Shown here one piece after another: positions 45,465-54,924 of a stretch of 64,000 nt of DNA. Origin of the DNA: Roseomonas sp. (GTDB lineage Bacteria > Pseudomonadota > Alphaproteobacteria > Acetobacterales > Acetobacteraceae); contig JADCFX010000001.1 in the NCBI GenBank assembly GCA_020249285.1, forward strand, positions 87,100 to 151,099, written 5' to 3'. Every line of letters begins with the position of its first letter. Position 1 is the first letter of the stretch. A program made the translations under genes and the position numbers. The notes below the pieces were generated by a model. It was not told where the DNA came from. It did no database searches and saw only the letters and a program-made list of their open reading frames with translations.

Positions 45465-45911
45465 GGATTAGCTCTCCCTGGTTGATACGCCACCTTAAGC
45501 TGCATGCGCGCGTAACGCACCACCCCTTGCCCGCGTGTGAAAGCCCTCAAGAAAGGGCAGGCGTGCCGCAACGCCCACATCGCCAAGGGTACCCAGGCTG
45601 CCAAAGACGTGCAGGGGAAGGGTGCGGAAGGCAACACTCAAAGGAGTTGTCTTCCCAGACACTTAGGCTTGCAAGGATCGGTGATCCGGCACGCCCTGGC
45701 CGATCTCGCCGGGGGGTATGGAGGAACGTCCAGATTCTGTCCCGAACTCACAATTGCTGCCACCCCCCTGAAAAGGGGCCTATTCAGGCGTCGCTGCCGC
45801 TGAGAACCTGTTCCCAAACCCAAACAGCCAATGTCCAGGGGCGCTTTCCAACAGCCGATCAGTGCCCCTGATATCGCGCTTTTCAGCGGAACCGTGTATC
45901 GAGACGCCATC
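45465..45911. other. 447-bp region without a recognised gene upstream of PBP1a
   Basis: Open frames here lack family features or ribosome-binding sites. Short hairpins occur (GCCCT/AGGGC near 45549, CCCC/GGGG near 45769). In many alphaproteobacteria an N-acetylmuramoyl-L-alanine amidase gene precedes this PBP1a gene; none is present. I found no tRNA, tmRNA, SRP RNA or RNase P signature. Confidence 0.4.
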
Positions 45912-48497
45912 ATGACTTCGCCGGATTTGCGTGCCGATCAACCGCTTGACCCTCAGCGCGCCGCGCTGGGGGCTGAGCCGCCGCGCGCCGAGCCCCCGCC
46001 CAAACCCAAAAAACAAAAACGCCGCCGGCGCTTTAGCGTGTTTCGCTGGTTCTTCAGCCTGGCTGCGGCGGCGCTGCTGGCCGGCGGCATTGCGGCCTAT
46101 GGCGCCTATCATCATTTCGCGCAGGATTTGCCGGATTATGGCTGGCTCGCGGAATATGAACCCCCGCAAATGAGCCGCGTCTATGCCGCCGATAGCCGGC
46201 TGATGGCCGAATTGGCGCAGGAACGGCGCATCTTTGTCCCGATCGAGGCGATTCCCCAGCGCGTTCAGCAGGCTTTCATCTCGGCGGAGGATCAGCGCTT
46301 CCGCGAGCATACCGGCATTGATCCCTTGGGCATTCTGCGCGCCGTCATCCAGGCCGCCGAACAATATGGCAGCGGACGGCGCATGAGTGGTGCTTCCACC
46401 ATCACCCAGCAGGTTGCGAAAAACATGCTGGTGGGCGCGGATCGGTCCTTCGCCCGCAAGGCGCGGGAGGCGATTCTGGCGCTCCGCATCGAAAAGGCAC
46501 TCAGCAAGGATCGCATTCTTGAATTGTATCTGAACGAGATCTTCCTGGGCCAGCAGGCCTATGGCGTGGCCGCCGCCGCGCAGGTCTATTTCAACAAAAG
46601 CTTGGATGAATTGAGTATCGCAGATGTCGCTTACCTGGCTGCGCTGCCGAAGGCGCCCAATAATTATCACCCCGTCCGGCGCGCGGAAGCCGCCAAGGCG
46701 CGGCGCGATTGGGTGATTGAACGCATGCTGGAAGACCGCGTAATTACGCCAGATGAAGCCCGCGCGGCGCGTGCGGAACCGCTGTTGGCACGGCCCACGC
46801 GCCGGCTGGATCAATTGCAGGTGGGCCAGCATTTCACGGAAGAAGTACGCCGCGAAATGATCCAGCGCTTCGGCGTGGAGCAAACCACCATGGGTGGCTT
46901 GGTGGCGCGCACCAGCCTGGACCCCACCATACAGGCGGCTGCCGAACGTTCCTTGCGCGAAGGGCTGATGAGCTATGACCGCCGGCGCGGCGGCTGGCGT
47001 GGCCCGGTGACCCGCATTTCGGCGAACACCACGGAATGGATGCCCGCGCTGGCCGATACACCGCGCCCGCCGGGCGCGCTGCCTGAATGGCGCCTGGCTG
47101 TGGTGCTGGAAGTCAGGCCGCAAGAAGCGCGGCTTGGCTGGCTGGAACGGCGCGATCCGCGTCGCCCGGCGGAACCGCAACAGGGCACGCTTTACCTGGA
47201 AGATTTGCGCCCCTGGGCGCGCCCGGTACTGCCCGATGGGCGGCTCGGCGCTGAACCGCGCCGTGTGCAGGATGTGGTTAATCCCGGCGATGTCGTGCTG
47301 GTGGAGACCATCCCCGCCGAAGCTGCCCAGCGCAACCGCCCGGCGCGGCCGGAACGCCTGACGCTCAGGCAAATTCCCTTGGCCGAAGGTGCAGTGGTGG
47401 CGCTTGATCCGCAAACTGGGCGCGTCATGGCAATGGTCGGCGGCTGGGCGCTCGAAAAATCCTGGTTCAATCGTGCGACCCAAGCACAGCGGCAGCCAGG
47501 GTCTTCCTTCAAACCCTTCGTCTATATCGCCGCACTTGAAAAAGGCATCCCGCCCAATCAGGAAATCCCAGACGAGCCTGTGGAAATCATGACGCCGCAA
47601 GGGCTCTGGAAGCCGCAAAACTACAACGCCAATACCTATAATGGTTGGGTGACCATGCGCAGCGCCATGGAACGTAGCCTGAACCTGGTGACGGTGCGCC
47701 TTGCGGATCATATCGGCATGGCTTCGGTTTCCGATGCGGCGCGTCGCTTTGGCGTGATTGACAATATGCCGCGTTATTTGGCGATGTCGCTTGGCGCCGG
47801 CGAAACCACGGTGCTGCGGATGGCGGCGGGTTATGGCGCCTTTGCCAATGGCGGTTATCGTGTCACGCCAAGCCTGATCGATTCCGTGCAGGATAGGCGC
47901 GGGCGCGTGATCTGGCGCGCCGATCAGCGCAGCTGCGCCGCTTGCGCTTCCGGCCCGGAAGCCGGCCCGCCGCGCCTTGAAGCAGGCGAAAGGCCACGCG
48001 CGACAGACCCGATTTCAGCCTATCAGATGGTGAGCATCCTGGAAGGCGTCGTGGCGCGCGGCACGGCGGCAAACAGCATAGGTTCGCGGCTTGGGCGCCC
48101 GGTGGCGGGCAAGACCGGCACCACGGATGATTTCAAGGATAATTGGTTTGTCGGCTTCACGCCCGATATTGTTGTTGCCGTCTGGATCGGCTTTGATGAT
48201 CCGCGGAGCCTTGGCAATAACGAAACCGGCGGCAGCAATGCCGCGCCGATTTTCCGTGAAGTGGTGGGGGCGGCGCTCACCGGCAGCCCGCCCGTGCCCT
48301 TCCGTCGCCCGAGCGGCATTACCCTGATGCGTGTGGCGGTGGGCAATGGCAGCATCATGGAACCCTTCCGCCCCGGCACAGAAAACGGCACGCAGCGTTG
48401 GCGTGATGAATTCATCAGCGAACGCGCCGATGGTTCTGGCGCGCCCGGCGCACCGGGGGCCAACCGCCTCGACAGGGACCTCGGCGGGCTCTATTAG
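45912..48497 (+). CDS. mrcA: Penicillin-binding protein 1A (class A, bifunctional)
   Basis: 861 residues from the ATG of MTSPDLRADQPL; the frame is open upstream without homology. A basic proline-rich cytoplasmic start precedes a TM helix (~43-66). The GT51 transglycosylase domain has the catalytic Glu in ISAEDQRFREHTGIDPLG (~124-140) and SGASTITQQVAKNMLVG. An OB-like insert follows, then the transpeptidase with Ser in GSSFKPF (~530), the SLN motif in ERSLNLVTV, and KTGTTDDFKDNW. It polymerises and crosslinks peptidoglycan. prfB follows 9 bp later, a conserved alphaproteobacterial order. Confidence 0.95.
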   Translation: MTSPDLRADQPLDPQRAALGAEPPRAEPPPKPKKQKRRRRFSVFRWFFSLAAAALLAGGIAAYGAYHHFAQDLPDYGWLAEYEPPQMSRVYAADSRLMAELAQERRIFVPIEAIPQRVQQAFISAEDQRFREHTGIDPLGILRAVIQAAEQYGSGRRMSGASTITQQVAKNMLVGADRSFARKAREAILALRIEKALSKDRILELYLNEIFLGQQAYGVAAAAQVYFNKSLDELSIADVAYLAALPKAPNNYHPVRRAEAAKARRDWVIERMLEDRVITPDEARAARAEPLLARPTRRLDQLQVGQHFTEEVRREMIQRFGVEQTTMGGLVARTSLDPTIQAAAERSLREGLMSYDRRRGGWRGPVTRISANTTEWMPALADTPRPPGALPEWRLAVVLEVRPQEARLGWLERRDPRRPAEPQQGTLYLEDLRPWARPVLPDGRLGAEPRRVQDVVNPGDVVLVETIPAEAAQRNRPARPERLTLRQIPLAEGAVVALDPQTGRVMAMVGGWALEKSWFNRATQAQRQPGSSFKPFVYIAALEKGIPPNQEIPDEPVEIMTPQGLWKPQNYNANTYNGWVTMRSAMERSLNLVTVRLADHIGMASVSDAARRFGVIDNMPRYLAMSLGAGETTVLRMAAGYGAFANGGYRVTPSLIDSVQDRRGRVIWRADQRSCAACASGPEAGPPRLEAGERPRATDPISAYQMVSILEGVVARGTAANSIGSRLGRPVAGKTGTTDDFKDNWFVGFTPDIVVAVWIGFDDPRSLGNNETGGSNAAPIFREVVGAALTGSPPVPFRRPSGITLMRVAVGNGSIMEPFRPGTENGTQRWRDEFISERADGSGAPGAPGANRLDRDLGGLY

Positions 48498-48506
48498 CCC
48501 TCCATC

Positions 48507-49638
48507 ATGCGCGCTGACGCCCTTTCCCTGCACGAGCAGATCACCGCATCGGTGGCCCTGCTGAGGAGGCATCTTTGACTGGGATGCCTCTGTCCGTCGT
48601 CTCGAAGAATTGAATGCGCGGGTCGAAGACCCGACGCTCTGGAACAATGCTGACGAGGCGGGGCGCGTCATGCGTGAACGCGGGCGGCTTTCCGACCAGA
48701 TTGATGGCGTGAAACGCCTGGAGCGAGATGTTGTAGACGCGCTCGGCCTGATTGAATTGGCCGAAGCGGAAGGCGATGCCGATACCGCCAATGCTGCCGC
48801 CGAGGATTTGAAGCGCCTGGCGCAGGAAGCCAAAAAGCGGGAGATTGAAAGCCTGCTATCCGGCGAAGCGGACGCCAATGATGCCTTTGTGGAAGTCAAT
48901 TCCGGCAGCGGCGGGACGGAAGCCCAGGATTGGGCGGAAATGCTGATGCGCATGTATTCCCGCTGGGCGGAACAGCATGGCTATAAGGTGGTGCTGACGG
49001 AAGAAAGCCCAGGCGAACAGGCCGGACTGAAATCCGCGACGATTCAAGTCAGCGGCCCCAATGCCTATGGCTGGCTCAAGACCGAAAGCGGTGTGCATCG
49101 CCTGGTGCGTATCAGCCCCTTCGATTCCGCGGCGCGCAGGCACACAAGCTTTGCCTCCGTCTACGTCTTTCCGGTGGTGGATGATAAGATCGAGATCGAG
49201 GTCAATCCAGCGGACCTCAAGACCGATACCTTCCGCGCTTCCGGCGCGGGCGGGCAGCATGTGAACAAAACCGAATCCGGCGTGCGCTTCACCCATATCC
49301 CGACCGGGATTGTGGTGGCTTCCACCCAGGATCGCAGCCAGCACCGCAACCGCGCCATTGCCATGGGCATGCTGAAGGCGCGTTTGTATGAATTGGAATT
49401 GAAAAAGCGCGAAGCTGTGACGGCTGCGACCGAGGCCGGCAAGACCGATATCGGCTGGGGCCACCAAATCCGGAGTTATGTCCTTCAGCCCTATCAGATG
49501 GTGAAGGATCTGCGCACCGGTGTAGAAAAGGGCAATCCGGCGGCGGTGCTGGATGGGGAATTGGATGAATTCCTCGCGGCTTCCTTGGCGTCTCGGGTAG
49601 GGGCAACGCGCAGCGAGGCCAGCGCCAACGCGCTATAA
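48507..49638 (+). CDS. prfB: Peptide chain release factor 2, expressed by programmed +1 frameshift
   Basis: Frame 0 begins at the ATG of [19 protein letters not shown] and reads 23 codons to CTT, then an in-frame TGA at 48576-48578. Skipping the T at 48576 continues as GAC TGG GAT and stays open to 49638, giving 376 residues. AGGAGG at 48564-48569 sits 3 nt before the CTT, exactly the stimulatory element of RF2. The GGQ motif is in [17 protein letters not shown]2 reads UGA and UAA; low RF2 causes stalling at the UGA and restores synthesis. A caller without frameshift handling would start it wrongly at about 48610. Confidence 0.97.
48564..48579 (+). promoter_or_regulatory. RF2 programmed-frameshift signal
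   Basis: AGGAGG, 3-nt spacer CAT, slippery CTT, UGA stop and C: the canonical autoregulatory frameshift site of prfB. Confidence 0.96.
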
Positions 49639-49684
49639 AGGCTTGAGCTTTCACGGCCGGCCCATTCTGGCTTAAAACCGTTCC

Positions 49685-50623
49685 GTGCTTGCCTTCCTTG
49701 CCCTTTGCCTGCCGATTTTCGCGGTGGTGGCCTTTGGTTTCGCCGCGGCGAAGCGCAAATGGATGCCGCCCACGGCCATGGAGGCGATTGGGCTTTTCAG
49801 CTTCAACGTCGCGCTGCCGGCCATGCTGTTCAAGCTGATGGCAGCCCAGCCTTTGCGCGAAAGCTTTGATGCCATCTATTTCGCTGGCTATCTGGGGGCG
49901 TGCATGGCGGTTTTCGCTTCCGTGATGCTGATCGGGCGCATTGCGCGCGGTGATATCCGCATCGGTTCAGCTTTTGGCGCTGCCGCCGCCATGGGCAATG
50001 TCGGCTATCTGGCGCCGCCGCTGATGTTGCCGATGCTGGGGCCGCGCATCGCGGGGCCGGTTGCCATGGCGATTGTGGCCGAAGTGGCGGTGATCATCGC
50101 GCTTGGAACCATGCTGATGGCGCCATCAGCGAAGGGGGCGGGTTTGAAAGCGGTGATGGCCGGGCTGCGCGGTTTGCTGCGCAATCCGGTGATCCTTTCC
50201 ATCGCGCTGGGTGCCGTGTCTGCCGGCCTGGAATTACCGATTCCGGCGCCGATTGAACGCTTCCTGTCCTTCCTGGGTAATGCCGCAGGCCCCACCGCGC
50301 TCTTTGCGCTGGGGGGCACACTCGCGCGGTTGAAGATTGGCGGGCAGCTTTTCGCGGTGGCCTTTGGCATCACGGCGGCCAAGCTTTTCATCTACCCCGC
50401 GCTGGTGTGGTTCGTGCTGGGAAGCTGGTTGGCACTTGATCCGTTTTGGGTGATTTGCGGCGTGCTGCTGGCAGCCATGCCAACCGCAACCAATGCCTAT
50501 TTGCTTGCGCAACGCCAGGGGGTGGGGGCTGAGGAAGCCTCCGCCGCCGTACTGTTCACCACCATCATCGCTGCCATCGCCTTCCCGGCTACGGCTTGGC
50601 TTTTGGACGTGCCGGTGCCTTGA
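49685..50623 (+). CDS. AEC-family (auxin efflux carrier) transporter
   Basis: 312 residues from a GTG. About ten hydrophobic helices cover the whole length; SFNVALPAMLFKLMA, NVGYLAPPLML and MPTATNAYLLAQRQG are typical AEC elements. Bacterial AEC proteins include malonate and other carboxylate exporters/importers. It stands 75 bp upstream of a decarboxylase pair and next to a tricarboxylate-type transport cluster, so a carboxylate substrate is likely. Confidence 0.85.
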   Translation: MLAFLALCLPIFAVVAFGFAAAKRKWMPPTAMEAIGLFSFNVALPAMLFKLMAAQPLRESFDAIYFAGYLGACMAVFASVMLIGRIARGDIRIGSAFGAAAAMGNVGYLAPPLMLPMLGPRIAGPVAMAIVAEVAVIIALGTMLMAPSAKGAGLKAVMAGLRGLLRNPVILSIALGAVSAGLELPIPAPIERFLSFLGNAAGPTALFALGGTLARLKIGGQLFAVAFGITAAKLFIYPALVWFVLGSWLALDPFWVICGVLLAAMPTATNAYLLAQRQGVGAEEASAAVLFTTIIAAIAFPATAWLLDVPVP

Positions 50624-50698
50624 GTAGAGCCACGCTTGGCGGGCACGCTGCTTCGCCATAGAGTCACCTCTTCCTAAAGCAACGGAGACTTCCCCATC

Positions 50699-51226
50699 AT
50701 GTCGAGTGCCGCTGAAAGCGCGCCAAGCTGGCATGGCATCGTCCGCCAGGCCCTGAAGGACAACAATGTCCGGCTGGTCACCTATGTGCCGGATAATGTG
50801 CTGCGCCCCCTGATTGAGGGCTGCCATGCTGATCCCTTTTTCACCACCTTCCCCGCGGCGCGCGAGGAAGAAGCCATCGGCATCGTCGCCGGCGCCACCA
50901 TGGCCGGCATGCGCGGCATTGTGCTGATGCAGACCTCGGGCTTCGCCACACTGCCGAATGTGCTGGCCTCCCTTGTTGTGGCCAGCCAAATCCCGGTGCT
51001 GATGCTGGTGAGCGAACGCGGCACTTTGGGTGAATTCAATCCCGGCCAGGCGATTGTCTGCCGCACCATGCGCCCCATTCTGGACAGCATGGGCATTGAA
51101 CACCACACGCTATCGCGCCTGGATGAAGCCGCTTTCATCGCGGATCGCACCATGCGTCAGGCCTTTGCCACGCGCTGGCCGGCTTGCCTTATTGTCTCGC
51201 CATTGATCTCAGGGGGGCGCAAGTGA
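50699..51226 (+). CDS. TPP-dependent decarboxylase, Pyr-domain subunit (ComD/phosphonopyruvate decarboxylase-like)
   Basis: 175 residues equal to the N-terminal TPP-binding domain only. YVPDNVLRPLIEGC, then FTTFPAAREEEAIGIVAGA with the Glu that activates TPP, and MQTSGFATLPNVLAS match sulfopyruvate/phosphonopyruvate decarboxylase alpha-type proteins. The Pyr and PP domains are on separate genes here: the second starts at 51226 with a 1-bp overlap (TGATG). It should form a heteromer that decarboxylates a 2-oxo acid. Substrate unknown. Confidence 0.85.
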   Translation: MSSAAESAPSWHGIVRQALKDNNVRLVTYVPDNVLRPLIEGCHADPFFTTFPAAREEEAIGIVAGATMAGMRGIVLMQTSGFATLPNVLASLVVASQIPVLMLVSERGTLGEFNPGQAIVCRTMRPILDSMGIEHHTLSRLDEAAFIADRTMRQAFATRWPACLIVSPLISGGRK

Positions 51227-51825
51227 TGGAAGAACGTCGCAACACGCAGGTGATGAACCGTGCGGCGCTGACCAAGCGCGTGGTGGGCAAACTCACCAAG
51301 CAGGAAGCCGTGATTGGCGGGATCGGCAATTCCAATTGGGATCTTTGGGGTTCCGGCCATCGCGCCGAGAATTTCTACATGCTGGGCAGCATGGGATTGG
51401 CCGCGCCGATTGCCATGGGGGTTGCGATTGCGCAGCCGGAACGGCGCGTTTTCGCGCTGGAAGGTGATGGGTCACTGCTGATGCAGCTTGGCTGCCTTTC
51501 CACCATCGCAGCGCAGGCGCCGAAGAATCTGATTATCGTGATTTGGGATAATGGCATTTATCAGATCACTGGCGGCCAGGGCACGCCCGCTGCCAAGGCC
51601 GGCACGGATTTGATCGCCATTGCGCGCGCTTCCGGCATTGCTTCCGCTCATTGGGCGGCGGATGAGGCGGAATTCGATGCGCTGATTGACCGCGCGCTGA
51701 CCACCGATGGCCCGCATGTGATCGGCGCGCGCATTGATAATGAACCCGGCAAGACGCAAACAGACCGCGACCCGATCCGCTTCCGTGAGACTTTTATGCG
51801 CGGGATGGCAACAAAACTGGGTTAG
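51226..51825 (+). CDS. TPP-dependent decarboxylase, PP-domain subunit (ComE-like)
   Basis: 199 residues, start set by the TGATG overlap. It carries the diphosphate- and Mg2+-binding motif of TPP enzymes, LEGDGSLLMQLGCLSTIA then WDNGIYQITGGQGTP (GDG...N pattern). Preceding GSMGLAAPIAMGVAIAQP is standard for the PP domain. It completes the enzyme started by the upstream gene. Its stop overlaps the stop of the convergent PrpF-like gene by 4 bp. Confidence 0.87.
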   Translation: MEERRNTQVMNRAALTKRVVGKLTKQEAVIGGIGNSNWDLWGSGHRAENFYMLGSMGLAAPIAMGVAIAQPERRVFALEGDGSLLMQLGCLSTIAAQAPKNLIIVIWDNGIYQITGGQGTPAAKAGTDLIAIARASGIASAHWAADEAEFDALIDRALTTDGPHVIGARIDNEPGKTQTDRDPIRFRETFMRGMATKLG

Positions 51826-52913
51826 GACCAAGCGCGGGCGGGGACGTATACCTCGCCCGCCATCAACCGGCGCGCGGTGCGTAGCGTGCCGCCCGAAATC
51901 ACTTCCCGCGATCCATCGGCAGCGCGAACAGTGGAGATCACCGCTTCCATGCTGCCTGTTGGGTGTTCCAGCACCACGGTTTCCCGATCTGCCCCCGTGA
52001 CCTTGGCGATGCCCTGCGCCACCGTGCCCGGCAGCACGCAAGCCGTGGCAATGCAAATCCCACCCGTCACCGCCATCGCCTCATGGCAGGCGAGCGGCGT
52101 GAAATAGCGCGCGGCCACGCCACCCTGATCACCCGCCGGTTCAGCAATAATCGCGAATTTCGGCATGACGCGCCCTTCGGCATCGCCCATGCCCATGGCG
52201 AGACTCGCCTTGCGGCGAATGGCTTCAATCCGCGCCATGAAGGCCTTATCCGCATCCAATTCCTTCGCGGTCTCTCGGGCGGTTTTGCCGAAATCCCGCG
52301 CGCGCGCGATCACCACGGGCATGCAGACATCAAGGCAGGTCACTTCCACACCATCAATCACATCAATGGCATTGCCGGTTGGCATCAGCTTGCCGGTTGC
52401 GCCACCCACCGCATCGGCGAAATTCAGCACAATGGGGGCGGCGGTGCCGGGCACGCCGGCAATTGCGGTATCGCCTTCATAATTCACGCGCTTGCCGGGC
52501 GTTTGCACCACAGCCTCAATCAGGGCGCCGGTATTCACCGCGCGGATCATCACGCGGGTTTCGCCTTCTTCGGCTGTCACCAGCCCGCTTTCAATCGCGA
52601 AAGGCCCAACGCCTGCCAGCATATTTCCACAAGTCGGCCCCCAATCCACAAAGGCGCGATCCACGGAAACCTGCGCGAATAAATAATCCACCTGCTGCGC
52701 TTCCCCGGCGGCAGCGCGGGAGACGATGCAGACTTTGCTGGTGAGCGTTGTGGCGCCGCCAATACCATCAATCTGGCGCGCATCCGGTGAGCCCATGGCA
52801 GCGAGCAATACGCGGCCCATGGCATCGCGATCTTCCGGCAAATCATGGCGCAGGAAATAAGGGCCGCGGCTGGTGCCGCCACGCATCAGCGTACAGGGAA
52901 TGGCTTTCTGCAT
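51822..52913 (-). CDS. PrpF/GalD-family isomerase (4-oxalomesaconate tautomerase-like)
   Basis: 363 residues from the ATG of MQKAIPCTLMRGGTSRGPYF; a TTG 27 bp upstream would overlap the TctAB stop. The PrpF fold markers MRGGTSRG, VDWGPTCGNMLAGVGPFA (catalytic Cys) and GNAIDVIDGVEVTCLDVCMP are present. PrpF isomerises 2-methylaconitate and GalD tautomerises 4-oxalomesaconate in gallate breakdown; this one is closer to the GalD type by motif layout. It is downstream of a TctAB-TctC transporter, fitting use of an imported tricarboxylate. Confidence 0.85.
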   Translation of the reverse strand: MQKAIPCTLMRGGTSRGPYFLRHDLPEDRDAMGRVLLAAMGSPDARQIDGIGGATTLTSKVCIVSRAAAGEAQQVDYLFAQVSVDRAFVDWGPTCGNMLAGVGPFAIESGLVTAEEGETRVMIRAVNTGALIEAVVQTPGKRVNYEGDTAIAGVPGTAAPIVLNFADAVGGATGKLMPTGNAIDVIDGVEVTCLDVCMPVVIARARDFGKTARETAKELDADKAFMARIEAIRRKASLAMGMGDAEGRVMPKFAIIAEPAGDQGGVAARYFTPLACHEAMAVTGGICIATACVLPGTVAQGIAKVTGADRETVVLEHPTGSMEAVISTVRAADGSREVISGGTLRTARRLMAGEVYVPARAWS

Positions 52914-52924
52914 CTTTCTATCCG

Positions 52925-54886
52925 TCAGCGTAAAGGCCAAGGCAGGTCGAAGAAATACTGCAATAGCCCCTGCGGGAAATCCAGGGTTAGCATTTGCGCC
53001 ACGAAGATCAGCCCAATGGTCGCAATACTGGTCAATAGCAGCGTAAGCCGCCAGCTACAGCGCGCCGCAAAACGCAGGAAGGACAGGAAGAAGATGGTAT
53101 TGGCCAACAGGAAGCCGACCAGCGCGGAAAGCCCGACCAGCCCGATCACCCAGCCAAGATGCGCCCAGAAACTGCCATCCTCGGGCTTCGCCTTGGCTTC
53201 CGCGTCATGGAATAGCGAACCACCCACACGGCCAAAATTCAGCCGCAACAATACCGGCACGCTGATCAGCAGCATCGTGCCCGCAATCATCATCGGGAAG
53301 ACCGCGCCCAGGAAGCTCTTGCCCATCGCGTCAATGAAGACCGCGGCGAAAAGCGCCACCGGGATCACGGCGAAAATTGCCTGAGGCTGGCGCTTGCCCG
53401 TATCCTTGCTGCCGCCATCTTCTTCCGTATCGGCCAGCCGGCGTTGGCGAATGCCAAGCCCGCCAAACACCACGATCAACGCGGCAATGATCATCACGCC
53501 AGGGCGCGTCAGGAAATCCCAGCCATAGAATTGCACTGCCTGATACAGGTAGGTTTCCATCGGCAGCGCCAACACGAAGCCCACCACAAAGGGCGGGCGC
53601 GGCCAGCCGAAGCGGCGCATCATCAAGCCAAGCAAGCCCACGCCCAAAAGCAGCAGCAAATCCGCCAATTCGCGGTTATTGTTGAAGGCGCCGAAGCAGA
53701 CCACCATCATCATGAAGGGCGCCAGTAGCCCAAAACGCACCGTGGTCAGCCGCGCAATCAAGGGCGATGTCGCGAAGCACAGCAATGTGCCCATGACATT
53801 GGCAATCGCGAGCGACCAGATAATCGCATATGTCAAATCAAGCCGGGAGCCCACCATCGCCGGCCCGGCTTCAATGCCAAGCAGCGTCATGCCGCCCAGG
53901 AACACCGCCATGGACCCGGAAGAAGGAATCCCGAAGAACAAGGTGGGCACCAAAGCGCCACCTTCGCGCGCATTGTTCGATGCCTCCACGGCAATCACGC
54001 CGCGCACATCACCCTTGCCGAATTGGCCATTCTTTTCTGTCTGGATGGCATGGCCATAAACGATCCAATCGGTCACGCTACCGCCAAGCCCAGGGATAGC
54101 GCCCAGCACGGACCCAATCGAAGATGTACGCAGCAACAACCACCAATGGCGCATGATGTCCTGCAAACCCAAAATCCAACCACGGCCCAAATCCGCCGAG
54201 CGCGAAATCGTCCCACCACCGCGCGCCAGATCAATAATCTCCGGCAGCGCGAAAATCGCCAGCACCAGCACGGGCAAGGGCAGACCATCCGAAAGATAAA
54301 TCAACCCGAAATCCAACCGATATTCCGCCGTGGCCGGCGCTGTCCCAACCGTGCCAAGTGCCAAACCCATGCCGCAAGCAATCAAGCCCTTGGCGAAGCT
54401 TTTGCCGGCCAGCACGCCCACCATGGAAAGGCCAAGCAGCGCCAGCATGAATAATTCCGCAGTGCCCAAAGCCAGAATCAAGGGCCGTGCAATCAGCACC
54501 GCGCCGGTCAAAATCACCGCGCCAATCAGGCCGCCAATCATGGAAGCCAGGAAGGATGCCGATAAGGCGCGCGCGGCTTCTCCTCGTCGCGCCATGGGGA
54601 AGCCATCCAGGATCGTCGCCTGGCTTGCCGATGATCCAGGTATGCCCATCAGGATGGAGCTGAATGTATCCGCCGTCGCCGCAACCGCAACCAGGCCCAC
54701 CAGCATGGCAAGGGCCGAGACCTGATCCAACCCGTAAATGAAGGGCATTACCAGCGAAAGCCCGGCCAAGCCACCCAGCGCCGGCAACACGCCAATCGCG
54801 TAACCAATCAGAACGCCGAGCGCCATATACCCAAGGCGCTCAGGGCTTGCGAGCGCGGTCAGCGCCATCAGCAGCGCGTCAAGCAT
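52925..54886 (-). CDS. Fused TctA-TctB tripartite tricarboxylate transporter permease
   Basis: 653 residues. Residues ~1-490 are the large 12-helix TctA permease, with the Gly-rich loops IGVLPALGGLAGLSLVMPF, MGIPGSSASQATILDG and LGAIPGLGGSVTDWIVYG. A short acidic linker (ADTEEDGGSKDTG) is followed by ~150 residues with four helices that match the small TctB subunit. The two are usually separate genes. It should import a carboxylate delivered by the TctC protein encoded 38 bp upstream in the transcript. Confidence 0.87.
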   Translation of the reverse strand: MLDALLMALTALASPERLGYMALGVLIGYAIGVLPALGGLAGLSLVMPFIYGLDQVSALAMLVGLVAVAATADTFSSILMGIPGSSASQATILDGFPMARRGEAARALSASFLASMIGGLIGAVILTGAVLIARPLILALGTAELFMLALLGLSMVGVLAGKSFAKGLIACGMGLALGTVGTAPATAEYRLDFGLIYLSDGLPLPVLVLAIFALPEIIDLARGGGTISRSADLGRGWILGLQDIMRHWWLLLRTSSIGSVLGAIPGLGGSVTDWIVYGHAIQTEKNGQFGKGDVRGVIAVEASNNAREGGALVPTLFFGIPSSGSMAVFLGGMTLLGIEAGPAMVGSRLDLTYAIIWSLAIANVMGTLLCFATSPLIARLTTVRFGLLAPFMMMVVCFGAFNNNRELADLLLLLGVGLLGLMMRRFGWPRPPFVVGFVLALPMETYLYQAVQFYGWDFLTRPGVMIIAALIVVFGGLGIRQRRLADTEEDGGSKDTGKRQPQAIFAVIPVALFAAVFIDAMGKSFLGAVFPMMIAGTMLLISVPVLLRLNFGRVGGSLFHDAEAKAKPEDGSFWAHLGWVIGLVGLSALVGFLLANTIFFLSFLRFAARCSWRLTLLLTSIATIGLIFVAQMLTLDFPQGLLQYFFDLPWPLR

Positions 54887-54924
54887 TCAACCCTACTCCT
54901 GTTGCCGCGCTACGCGTGGCCCAA

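Noticed and set aside
45690..45790. GGAGGAACGTCC, similar to the RNase P RNA start
   Set aside because: Flanking conserved rnpB blocks (P4 partner, GCAAACCG-type region) were not found, so the match is too short.
45780..47711. 643-codon open frame antisense to the PBP1a gene
   Set aside because: It has no family features and lies opposite a gene with complete PBP motifs; long antisense frames are expected in GC-rich DNA.
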